Source: an uncultured Neomegalonema sp.
GTDB lineage: Bacteria; Pseudomonadota; Alphaproteobacteria; Rhodobacterales; Rhodobacteraceae
Direction: 5' to 3'
Assembly (NCBI GenBank): GCA_937944035.1
Contig: CALDZQ010000307.1
Span: forward strand, 1 to 10,933
DNA length: 10,933 bases
Positions within the stretch are counted from its first letter, which is position 1; every line of letters starts with the position of its first letter. A program made the position numbers and the translations under genes. This document shows positions 1 to 7,030 of this stretch, in pieces. Below the pieces are notes generated by a model, which was given only the letters and a program-made list of their open reading frames with translations, had not been told where the DNA came from and did no database searches.

Positions 1-303
1 CGGCCCGGTGTGCGGCTGGCGGGGGCGCAAGGGGGCGGGCGGCAGAGCTTGCCTTTGGAGGTGTCGGTTATCGATAACGGACGGGGCATCCCTGATGATC
101 TTTCCGCACATATTTTCGAGCCTTTCGTGACCTCGAAATCAACCGGAGCGGGGCTGGGGCTGGCGTTGGTGTCGAAAATCATTGCCGATCATGGTGGTGT
201 TATCGAGTGTGAAAGTGCCGAGGGGCGGACGGTCTTCCGGATGTTGCTGCCCGTTTGGCGCGAAAGTGACGATCAGACGGCCATGCCGGGAGAATTCCTA
301 TGA
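1..303 (+). CDS. ntrB: Nitrogen regulation sensor histidine kinase NtrB (C-terminal part)
   Basis: This is the 3' end of a gene that begins before the window, with an open frame from base 1 to the TGA at 301-303. The 100 visible residues are the ATP-binding (HATPase_c) half of a histidine kinase. They include an N/G1-type motif DNGRGIPDD, an F-box-like IFEPFVTSK, and a G2 box GAGLGLALVSK followed by IIADHGG. The PAS and phospho-accepting histidine domains lie upstream and are not seen. NtrB is the cytosolic kinase/phosphatase of NtrC, normally controlled by PII protein in response to nitrogen status. The identification as NtrB rather than a generic kinase rests on the four-base ATGA overlap with ntrC, which implies translational coupling. 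In related genomes dusB/nifR3 usually precedes it; that cannot be checked here. Confidence 0.93.
   Translation, partial: RPGVRLAGAQGGGRQSLPLEVSVIDNGRGIPDDLSAHIFEPFVTSKSTGAGLGLALVSKIIADHGGVIECESAEGRTVFRMLLPVWRESDDQTAMPGEFL
288..293 (+). promoter_or_regulatory. Ribosome binding site of ntrC
   Basis: GGGAGA lies 6 bases before the ATG at 300, inside the last codons of ntrB. It supports the ATG at 300 as the ntrC start, giving the ATGA stop/start overlap with ntrB. Confidence 0.75.
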
Positions 304-1751
304 GCGAGTCCGCCCTGATCCTGATCGCCGATGATGACCGGGCCATCCGCACTGTGCTGACGCAAGCGCTGACGCGGGCGGGGTTTCAGACGCGCTCGAC
401 GGGAACCGCCTCGACGCTCTACCGCTGGATTGAGGACGGGGATGGCGATGCGGTTGTTACCGATGTGATGATGCCTGACGGGGATTCACTGGATATGCTG
501 CCTGCCATGAAGCGGCGGCGTCCTGATCTGCCCGTCATTGTCATGAGCGCGCAAAACACGGTGATGACGGCGATCCGTGCGGCTGAGGCGGGGGCGTATG
601 AGTATTTGCCCAAACCCTTCGATCTCAAAGAGCTGGTCTCGCATCTGCGCAAGGCATTGTCGGCCGGTGATGCCAAGGCGGATGGTGATGAGTTGCCCGC
701 GCTTGAGGGCCGTGATGATGCGCAGCCGCTGATCGGGCGGTCTGCGGCGATGCAGGATGTGTATCGGGCAATGGCGCGGCTGATGAATACGGACCTGACC
801 GTGATGATTACGGGCGCGTCGGGGACGGGCAAGGAGCTGGTCGCGCGGGCGTTGCATGATTACGGACGCCGCAAGGCTGCACCGTTTGTTGCCGTGAACA
901 TGGCCGCTATCCCGCGTGAGCTGATCGAATCCGAGCTTTTCGGGCATGAAAAGGGTGCGTTTACGGGGGCGGTGTCCAAGACGACGGGCAAATTCGAGCA
1001 GGCGCGGGGCGGGACGCTGTTTCTGGATGAAATCGGGGATATGCCGCCGGAGGCGCAAACGCGCTTGCTGCGCGTGTTGCAAGAGGGTGAGTACACATCG
1101 GTTGGAGCTGCGGGGGCGAAGAAAACGGATGTTCGGATCGTCGCCGCGACCCATCAGGATTTGCGGTCGCATATCCGCGAGGGAATTTTCCGTGAAGATC
1201 TGTTCTACCGCTTGAACGTTGCGCCGATCCGGCTGCCGCCTTTGCGGGAGCGGCTGGATGATATTGCCGATCTGGTGCGCGGGTTTCTGCGGCAGGCCGT
1301 TGCCGATGGACTGCCGCGCAAAAGCCTGTCGCGTGATGCGATGGATGCGCTGCGCGAACATGACTGGCCGGGCAATGTGCGCGAGCTTCAAAACCTTATG
1401 AAGCGTGTCGCCGCGCTCTGTCCCGATGACATTGTTGATCGCGCCACGATTGAACGGGAGCTTGCGCCGCCTTTAGGGTTCGACGGGATGCCTGAGGATC
1501 GTCCGAATGACCTTTCCGGCCTGGTTGAGGAACATTTGAAGCGTTATTTTGCGATGCATGGCGAGGCGATCCCCCCCGCCGGACTGTACCAGCGTATCTT
1601 GCGGGAGGTCGAGTTTCCGCTGATAACGCTGTCGCTGGCGGCGACGCGGGGCAATCAGCTTAAGGCTGCCGACTTGCTGGGTGTGAACCGGAATACGCTG
1701 CGAAAGAAGATACGAGAGCTTGACATTCCAGTGGATCGCAGGAAAAGGTGA
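300..1751 (+). CDS. ntrC: Nitrogen regulation response regulator NtrC (sigma-54 activator type)
   Basis: A 483-residue regulator with the three NtrC domains. The receiver domain (about 6-120) has acidic residues D11-D13, phospho-acceptor D55 and conserved K105. The AAA+ domain (about 144-380) has Walker A GASGTGKE (172-179), the sigma-54 contact loop GAFTGA (219-224), Walker B GGTLFLDEIGD (237-247), the FREDLFYRLNV arginine-finger region and the WPGNVREL sensor II motif. The C-terminus has a Fis-type helix-turn-helix (about 451-475). It should be phosphorylated by NtrB when nitrogen is limiting and then activate nitrogen assimilation genes. The intact GAFTGA indicates activation through sigma-54 polymerase. 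This differs from the Rhodobacter capsulatus NtrC, which is known to lack that loop and to work with the housekeeping sigma factor. Length and domain order are normal for the family. Confidence 0.96.
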   Translation: MSESALILIADDDRAIRTVLTQALTRAGFQTRSTGTASTLYRWIEDGDGDAVVTDVMMPDGDSLDMLPAMKRRRPDLPVIVMSAQNTVMTAIRAAEAGAYEYLPKPFDLKELVSHLRKALSAGDAKADGDELPALEGRDDAQPLIGRSAAMQDVYRAMARLMNTDLTVMITGASGTGKELVARALHDYGRRKAAPFVAVNMAAIPRELIESELFGHEKGAFTGAVSKTTGKFEQARGGTLFLDEIGDMPPEAQTRLLRVLQEGEYTSVGAAGAKKTDVRIVAATHQDLRSHIREGIFREDLFYRLNVAPIRLPPLRERLDDIADLVRGFLRQAVADGLPRKSLSRDAMDALREHDWPGNVRELQNLMKRVAALCPDDIVDRATIERELAPPLGFDGMPEDRPNDLSGLVEEHLKRYFAMHGEAIPPAGLYQRILREVEFPLITLSLAATRGNQLKAADLLGVNRNTLRKKIRELDIPVDRRKR

Positions 1752-1826
1752 TGCCTGAAAGCCACAATGTGGCCCGCTTTGGTTGCGGATGGGGCGCGGT
1801 TTCACTTTTGGAGACCTGATTAAGCG
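1752..1826 (+). other. ntrC-ntrY intergenic spacer with small hairpin
   Basis: The 75-base gap contains a short inverted repeat at 1761-1773 (GCCAC, loop AAT, GTGGC). No T-run follows it, so it is not a convincing terminator. I found no good -35/-10 pair. A sigma-54-like string at 1770-1786 has the wrong spacing. An in-frame TAA at 1821-1823 sits one codon before the ntrY ATG and prevents any upstream extension of ntrY. The spacer may hold an undetected ntrYX promoter or simply be read through from ntrBC. Confidence 0.5.
1810..1814 (+). promoter_or_regulatory. Probable ribosome binding site of ntrY
   Basis: GGAGA lies 12 bases before the ATG at 1827. The core matches the Shine-Dalgarno sequence well, but the spacing is longer than usual, so initiation may be moderate. 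Confidence 0.5.
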
Positions 1827-4148
1827 ATGACGCTTGTTCTTCCTGACACGGTTTTGCGGCGCGGAGTGTCTTGGTTTCAAGACTCGAAGCGTCGGCGGCG
1901 TTTGTTTTCGACGCTTGGTCTGGGGCTGGCCATTGCCGCGCCGATTTGCGCGATTGTGACGTATTTGCTCGCCTCCGGCTACGGCCCTCAAGGCGGGAAT
2001 GGTCTGGCGCTGCGGATTATGTTCGTGGTGGATTTCTGTCTCGCGATTGCGCTGATCGGGGTGATTGCGTGGCGCATTGCGGCGCTTGTGATTGCAAAGC
2101 GCTCCCGCTCTGCCGGGTCGCGGCTGCACCTGCGGATGGTGCGGATGTTCACCATGATCGCCGTCGCGCCTGCGCTGTTGCTGGGTCTGTTCGCGGCGAT
2201 TACCGTGACGTTCACGCTGGAAAGCTGGCTGAATGATAAGGTTGGCGGGGTCGTTCGTAACTCGGTTCAGATCGCAGAATCCTATGTGAATGAGCGGCAT
2301 CAGACGATCCGCCTGGATGCGAGCGTGGTCGCGGGAGAGATCGCGCGGGTATCGCCTTACGGAACGCCGACCCGCACGGATTTGGCCAATGCGCTTGCGG
2401 CGGCGTCGCAGGCGCGGCGGCTGGTCGAAATCTACGTCATTAACTCCAGCGGCGAAATCGTCGCGCGGGGGCCGAACAGCTATCTGTTTTTGTACAAAGC
2501 GCCTGATTCAAGGCATTTGGAGAATGTGCGCTCCGGTGAGGTCTACGTCTACGAGGATCAGCAAAACGACGCAATCCGGGCGTTGATGCCGTTGAGCGGG
2601 GTGTTTGACGCGTATCTCTACCTCGTGCGGCCTGTGGACGGGGAGGCGGCGCGGGTATTGTCCGAGACGCGGGCATTGGCGTCGCAATATGCGCGGCTGG
2701 AAGCGCAGCGCGGGGATATTCAGCTGTTGTTCGCCACGCTTTACATCGGGTTCGCAATCCTGATCCTGTCGGCGGCGATCTGGCTGGGAATATGGCTGGC
2801 GGACCGGCTGGCGCGGCCTATCGGGCGGCTCGCGGGGGCGGCGGATCGGGTGGCGAAGGGCGATTTGAACGCGCGGGTGCATGAGGAGCCGGGCGATGAT
2901 GAAATCGCGACCCTGTCCCGCGCGTTCAACCGCATGACCAGTCAGGTGCAGCGCCAGCGCGATACGCTGCTGACGGTGAATGACGAACTGGACCAGCGGC
3001 GCCGCTTTACCGAGGCGGTGATCTCAGGCGTGACGGCGGGTGTGGTCGGGTTCGATGCGGATCGGCGGGTTGATCTGATGAATGATGCGGCGGCGCGTAT
3101 TTTGGAGTCCGATGCGGCTGTTCAAAACCTTGAAGACATCGAGCGCGCCGTGCCGGGCGTCTATGATCTGGTTGAGACATCGCGGGTCTCGCCCGCTGCG
3201 CTGACCGAAGGGCGGGTGATTATCGCGTCAGAGGCCGGAGATCGTGAGTATCTGGTCCGTGTCGCCTGTCAGCGCAGTGCAGACGGGGTCGAGGGGTATG
3301 TGATGACCCTTGATGACATGACAGCGCTGGTATCGGCGCAGCGTTTGGCGGCGTGGGGCGATGTTGCGCGGCGGGTGGCGCATGAAATCCGCAATCCGCT
3401 GACACCGATCCAATTATCGGCCGAGCGCTTGAAACGGAAATTCTCGAAGCAAGTCGACGAGAACCGCCCGGCTTTCGAGCAATGCGTGGACACGATTGTT
3501 CGCCAGGTCGAGCAAATCCGGCGTATGGTAGAGGAATTCTCGAATTTTGCGCGAATGCCGAAGCCTGAGTTTGCGGAACACCGCTTGCTGCCCGTCCTGT
3601 CGGATTCAGTGCAGTTGCAGGCGGCGGCGTATCCGCAGATCCGGTTTGTTTATGAGCCTGAGGATGTGCCGCTGCTGGTGCGTTGCGATGACGGGCTGCT
3701 CTCGCAAGCCTTCACCAACCTGCTGCGCAATGCTGCACAATCGGTTGCGATACGATGCGAAAATGAGGCACAGCAGGGTGGCGGCAACGGCGATGCGGGT
3801 TTGATTGAGACAAGTGTCGATATGTCGGAGGAAGGTTTGACGATCACCATCCTCGACAATGGGGTCGGGTTGCCGTTGAAGGAACGTGATCGGCTGACGG
3901 AGCCGTATGTGACGACCCGCAAAGGGGGGACGGGGCTGGGGCTGGCCATCGTGCGCCGGATTATCGAAGATCATGGCGGTACGCTTACGCTATCTGACCG
4001 GTCCGAAGAAAACCCCGGAACCACGGGCGCACGTGTGAGAATAGAACTGCCGGAATCGGCATTGGTGCGCGACCTGCATGAGACCCAAGATGATTTGGTC
4101 GCTGAGTTAAAGAGAGCTGAACCTGTAACGCTGCTGCAAACCGTTTAG
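1827..4148 (+). CDS. ntrY: Membrane sensor histidine kinase NtrY
   Basis: A 773-residue kinase of the NtrY family. Three hydrophobic segments lie near the N-terminus (about 26-52, 62-90 and 105-131). An extracytoplasmic sensing region (about 132-298) follows, then a fourth membrane segment (about 300-323). A HAMP linker (about 324-378), a PAS domain (about 390-500), the dimerisation domain and the ATPase domain complete it. The phospho-acceptor is H519 in AHEIRNP; the E-x-x-N after the histidine is the pattern of kinases that are also phosphatases. The ATP-binding domain shows N635 in LLRNAAQS, D677-N678-G679 and the G2 box GGTGLGLAIVRR (about 700-711). NtrY signals to NtrX; published roles in alphaproteobacteria include nitrogen metabolism, low oxygen or redox sensing and envelope functions. 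The in-frame TAA at 1821 makes the ATG at 1827 the earliest start. Confidence 0.95.
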   Translation: MTLVLPDTVLRRGVSWFQDSKRRRRLFSTLGLGLAIAAPICAIVTYLLASGYGPQGGNGLALRIMFVVDFCLAIALIGVIAWRIAALVIAKRSRSAGSRLHLRMVRMFTMIAVAPALLLGLFAAITVTFTLESWLNDKVGGVVRNSVQIAESYVNERHQTIRLDASVVAGEIARVSPYGTPTRTDLANALAAASQARRLVEIYVINSSGEIVARGPNSYLFLYKAPDSRHLENVRSGEVYVYEDQQNDAIRALMPLSGVFDAYLYLVRPVDGEAARVLSETRALASQYARLEAQRGDIQLLFATLYIGFAILILSAAIWLGIWLADRLARPIGRLAGAADRVAKGDLNARVHEEPGDDEIATLSRAFNRMTSQVQRQRDTLLTVNDELDQRRRFTEAVISGVTAGVVGFDADRRVDLMNDAAARILESDAAVQNLEDIERAVPGVYDLVETSRVSPAALTEGRVIIASEAGDREYLVRVACQRSADGVEGYVMTLDDMTALVSAQRLAAWGDVARRVAHEIRNPLTPIQLSAERLKRKFSKQVDENRPAFEQCVDTIVRQVEQIRRMVEEFSNFARMPKPEFAEHRLLPVLSDSVQLQAAAYPQIRFVYEPEDVPLLVRCDDGLLSQAFTNLLRNAAQSVAIRCENEAQQGGGNGDAGLIETSVDMSEEGLTITILDNGVGLPLKERDRLTEPYVTTRKGGTGLGLAIVRRIIEDHGGTLTLSDRSEENPGTTGARVRIELPESALVRDLHETQDDLVAELKRAEPVTLLQTV

Positions 4149-4197
4149 AAATAACGGGCGCGGCGTGCTTAACGAAAACAAAAAAAGGGCAATCGAG
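4149..4197 (+). promoter_or_regulatory. A-rich leader and ribosome binding site of ntrX
   Basis: The gap ends in an A-rich tract. AAGGG at 4185-4189 lies 8 bases before the ATG at 4198 and is a good Shine-Dalgarno. Reading 4177-4188 as triplets gives AAC AAA AAA AGG, four successive A-R-N units overlapping the ribosome binding site. This site decides the ntrX start. The frame is open upstream to a GTG at 4165, but that would add 11 non-conserved residues ahead of the receiver domain and has no comparable binding site. Confidence 0.7.
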
Positions 4198-5616
4198 ATG
4201 GCAGATATACTTGTTGTGGACGACGAGGCGGATATTCGTGATCTGGTCGCGGATATTTTGGAGGATGAGGGGCATACAACGCGGCGGGCTTCCTGCGCGG
4301 AAAGTGCTTTTGCTGAAATCAACGCGCGTCAGCCTGATCTGATTATTCTCGACATCTGGTTGCAAGGCAGCCGCAAGGACGGGATCGAGGTTCTGAAAAC
4401 CGTGAAGCGCGATAATCCTGATCTGCCCGTGGTTATCATCAGCGGGCACGGGAATGTCGAACTGGCGGTGGCCGCGATCCAGCAGGGCGCGTATGATTTC
4501 ATCGAAAAGCCATTCAAGACCGATGTGCTGATCCTGACGGCGGCACGGGCGCTGGAGGCGTCAGTGCTCCGGCGGGAGAATGCGACTTTGCGCGGGAAGG
4601 AGGAGCCGCCATCCGATATTCTGGGCGAGTCTCCCGCGACGTTACAGCTGCGCACAACGCTTGACCGTGTTGCGCCCACGGGCAGCCGTGTGCTGATTAC
4701 CGGACCGTCAGGCGCTGGCAAAGAGGTTGCGGCGCGGTATCTTCACGCGAAATCCAAACGCTCGGAAGCGCCCTTCGTGGTGGTGAGCGCGGCGACGATG
4801 GAGCCGGAGCATCTGGAAGAAAAGCTGTTCGGGCGGCAGAAGGATGGCGGGCTGGCGCAGCCGGGCCTGCTGGAGGCGGCACATGGCGGGACACTGTTCT
4901 TTGATGAGGTCGCGGATATGCCGCGCGAGACACAGCCTAAGATCCTGCGGGTGCTGGTCGATCAGAGCTTTACGCGGCTGGGCGGCTCGGATGTGGTCCG
5001 TGTCGATGTGCGGATTATCAGTTCCTCCAGCCGTGACCTGACCGAGGAGATTGCGGACGGATCGTTCCGCGAAGACCTGTACCACCGTCTGAACGTCGTC
5101 CCTGTCGAAGTGCCTGCGTTGGCGTTGCGGCGTGAGGATATTCCGATGCTGACCGAGCATTTGATGGACAAGCTGCATCACGAGCAGGGACTGACGAAAC
5201 GGCGCTTTGCCGGTGATGCGATGGCGGTGCTGCAAGCGTATGAATGGCCCGGTAACGTGCGCCAGCTGCGCAATATCATTGAGCGGATGATGATCCTTGG
5301 CGAGCGATCCGAACATGACATCACCGCCGATGATCTGCCACAAGAAGTGATGATGGCGAGCACCGGGACGATGGTTTCAAATGAGGGGGACAGCTTTGTC
5401 GCCATGCCGCTGCGTGAGGCGCGTGAGGCGTTTGAGCGCGAATACCTGATCTCGCAAATCAATCGTTTCGGCGGCAATGTCTCACGCACGGCGGCGTTTA
5501 TCGGGATGGAACGGTCCGCGTTGCACCGCAAGCTCAAAGCGCTGGGCGTCACCACTTCTAACCGCAGCGGGGCACGGATGGCGATTGCGGACAATGTCGT
5601 TCAGATGTCGAGTTAA
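4198..5616 (+). CDS. ntrX: Response regulator NtrX (AAA+ type lacking GAFTGA)
   Basis: A 472-residue partner of NtrY. The receiver domain begins right at the start (MADILVVDDE) with D8, D9, phospho-acceptor D52 and K104. The AAA+ domain has Walker A GPSGAGKE (169-176) and Walker B with D236 and E237 in LFFDEVADM, followed by FREDLYHRLNV and WPGNVRQL. Where sigma-54 activators carry GAFTGA, this protein reads LFGRQKDGGLAQPGLLEA (about 210-227), so the sigma-54 contact loop is missing. That loss is known for alphaproteobacterial NtrX and suggests it regulates through another form of RNA polymerase or as a repressor. The C-terminal Fis-type helix-turn-helix (about 430-462) includes GNVSRTAAFIGMERSALHRK. 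The start is chosen from the ribosome binding site at 4185-4189 and the receiver-domain boundary. Confidence 0.94.
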   Translation: MADILVVDDEADIRDLVADILEDEGHTTRRASCAESAFAEINARQPDLIILDIWLQGSRKDGIEVLKTVKRDNPDLPVVIISGHGNVELAVAAIQQGAYDFIEKPFKTDVLILTAARALEASVLRRENATLRGKEEPPSDILGESPATLQLRTTLDRVAPTGSRVLITGPSGAGKEVAARYLHAKSKRSEAPFVVVSAATMEPEHLEEKLFGRQKDGGLAQPGLLEAAHGGTLFFDEVADMPRETQPKILRVLVDQSFTRLGGSDVVRVDVRIISSSSRDLTEEIADGSFREDLYHRLNVVPVEVPALALRREDIPMLTEHLMDKLHHEQGLTKRRFAGDAMAVLQAYEWPGNVRQLRNIIERMMILGERSEHDITADDLPQEVMMASTGTMVSNEGDSFVAMPLREAREAFEREYLISQINRFGGNVSRTAAFIGMERSALHRKLKALGVTTSNRSGARMAIADNVVQMSS

Positions 5617-5625
5617 GCGCCCGAT

Positions 5626-7002
5626 ATGAAAGTCATCGTTTGCGGAGCCGGCCAGGTCGGTTTTCACATTGCGCGGCAACTGGCCGCCGAAAACAACGAT
5701 GTGGTTGTCATCGATCAATCGCAAGACCTTGTGCGCAAGGTGACGGATATGATCGATGTCAGCGGGGTGACGGGCTTTGCCTCGCGCCCTGACGTGCTGG
5801 CCGAGGCCGGGGCGCGCGATGCGGATATGCTGATCGCGGTGACGTATTCGGACGAAGTAAACATGATCGCCTGTCAGGTGGCGCATTCTGTGTTCTCGAT
5901 CCCGCGCAAGATCGCCCGCGTCCGGGCGCAGGCGTATCTGGAGCCGCGCTGGGCGGATATGTTCCAGCGCAACCACATGCCGATTGATGTGATTATCTCG
6001 CCGGAGATTGAGGTGGCGAAATCGGTACTGCGGCGTCTGAGTTCGCCCGGTGCGTTCGAGTCAACGCCGTTTTTGGATGGGCGTGTGCGTATGATCGGGA
6101 CGCAGCTGAACGCGGATTGCCCGCTGCTGCAAACACCGCTGCGCCAGCTGACCGAGTTGTTCCCCGATGTGAATGCGAAAGTGGTCGCGTTTGAACGGAA
6201 CGGGCGGCTGTATACGCCGACGGGTGACGATCAACTGCTTGAAAAAGACAACGTCTTTATCGTTGCAACCGAGGACTATGTCGCGCGGACGCTTGCCTTG
6301 TTCGGGCATAAAGAGGAAGTGGCGCGGCGGATTATCATCGCGGGCGGAGGCAATGTGGGTCTGTCCGTCGCGCAAACGCTGGAAAAGCAAGAACGCCGGA
6401 TCAAGGTCAAACTAATCGAACGCGACCGTGCGCGGGCAGAATTTGTCGCCGAACAGCTGAGTCGAACCATCGTCCTCAACGGCGATGCGCTGGATGCGGG
6501 GCTGTTGGCCGAGGCGAACGTGACCGAGGCGGAGATACTGGTCGCCCTGACCGATGATGACAAAACCAATCTGCTGGCGGGGGTTCTGGCCAAGCAGGAG
6601 GGTACGCTGAGCGCGATGGCGTTGATTAACAACCAGAACCTGATGCGGATGGTCTCGCCGCTGGGTTTGGATGCGTTCATCAACCCGCGCGCGACAACGG
6701 TTTCGTCTATCCTGCGGCATGTGCGGCGGGGCCGGATCAGGGCGCTGCACAGTGTGCGTGACGGTGCGGCGGAAGTGATTGAGGCGCAGGTGCTGGCGAC
6801 CTCGCCTCTGGCTGGTGTGCCCCTCGCATCGGTGGATTTGCCGGCAGGGGTGCTGGTGGGTGCGGTTCTTTCCGGTGACAACGTGCGGGTTCCGGACGGG
6901 CGCGATGTATTGAAGGATGGCGACCGAGTTGTGATTTTCGCGCTGCGTAGCGCGGTGTCCGATGTCGAAAAGCTGTTCCGTGTCAGCGTGGATTACTTCT
7001 AG
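5626..7002 (+). CDS. trkA: Trk system potassium uptake protein TrkA
   Basis: A 458-residue cytosolic gating subunit for Trk potassium channels, the same length as E. coli TrkA. It has two tandem RCK units, each a Rossmann nucleotide-binding domain plus a TrkA_C domain. The first binding motif is CGAGQVG (6-12) followed by the acidic VVVID at the second strand; the second is AGGGNVG (239-245) followed by KLIERD. TrkA binds NAD(H) and adenine nucleotides and controls ion flow through TrkH. It lies 9 bases after ntrX and in the same frame: TAA, three codons, then ATG, so 5626 is the earliest start. No clear Shine-Dalgarno is visible, so translation is probably coupled to termination of ntrX. The neighbour trkH gives it an obvious partner. 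Confidence 0.96.
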   Translation: MKVIVCGAGQVGFHIARQLAAENNDVVVIDQSQDLVRKVTDMIDVSGVTGFASRPDVLAEAGARDADMLIAVTYSDEVNMIACQVAHSVFSIPRKIARVRAQAYLEPRWADMFQRNHMPIDVIISPEIEVAKSVLRRLSSPGAFESTPFLDGRVRMIGTQLNADCPLLQTPLRQLTELFPDVNAKVVAFERNGRLYTPTGDDQLLEKDNVFIVATEDYVARTLALFGHKEEVARRIIIAGGGNVGLSVAQTLEKQERRIKVKLIERDRARAEFVAEQLSRTIVLNGDALDAGLLAEANVTEAEILVALTDDDKTNLLAGVLAKQEGTLSAMALINNQNLMRMVSPLGLDAFINPRATTVSSILRHVRRGRIRALHSVRDGAAEVIEAQVLATSPLAGVPLASVDLPAGVLVGAVLSGDNVRVPDGRDVLKDGDRVVIFALRSAVSDVEKLFRVSVDYF

Positions 7003-7020
7003 TGGCTGGGTTTCCAGCCA
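7003..7020 (+). other. Hairpin in the trkA-trkH gap
   Basis: A perfect 7-base-pair inverted repeat starts directly after the trkA stop: TGGCTGG (7003-7009), loop GTTT, CCAGCCA (7014-7020). It fills most of the 28-base gap and lies 11 to 28 bases before the trkH ATG. No T-run follows, so it is not a standard terminator. It may mark an RNA processing or attenuation point, or set the TrkA:TrkH ratio; this is inference. Confidence 0.6.
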
Positions 7021-7030
7021 GTGACTGCGC

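Noticed and set aside
486..1391. 301-residue open frame antisense to ntrC
   Set aside because: Fully contained in ntrC, low-complexity R/Q/H-rich translation, no domain; a shadow of GC-rich codon use.
1761..1773. GCCAC-AAT-GTGGC hairpin after ntrC as a terminator
   Set aside because: Five base pairs with no following T-run; too weak for a standard intrinsic terminator.
1770..1786. Sigma-54-like -24/-12 sequence TGGCCCGCTTTGGTTGC ahead of ntrY
   Set aside because: The GG and GC elements are 14 bases apart instead of the strict 12, and sigma-54 promoters do not tolerate that change.
1473..2300. 275-residue open frame antisense across the ntrC-ntrY junction
   Set aside because: Spans two supported genes and has shadow-like composition rich in R, N and Q; no motif seen.
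4165..4197. GTG start for ntrX adding 11 residues
   Set aside because: The ATG at 4198 has a good ribosome binding site at 8 bases, and the receiver domain begins immediately after it.
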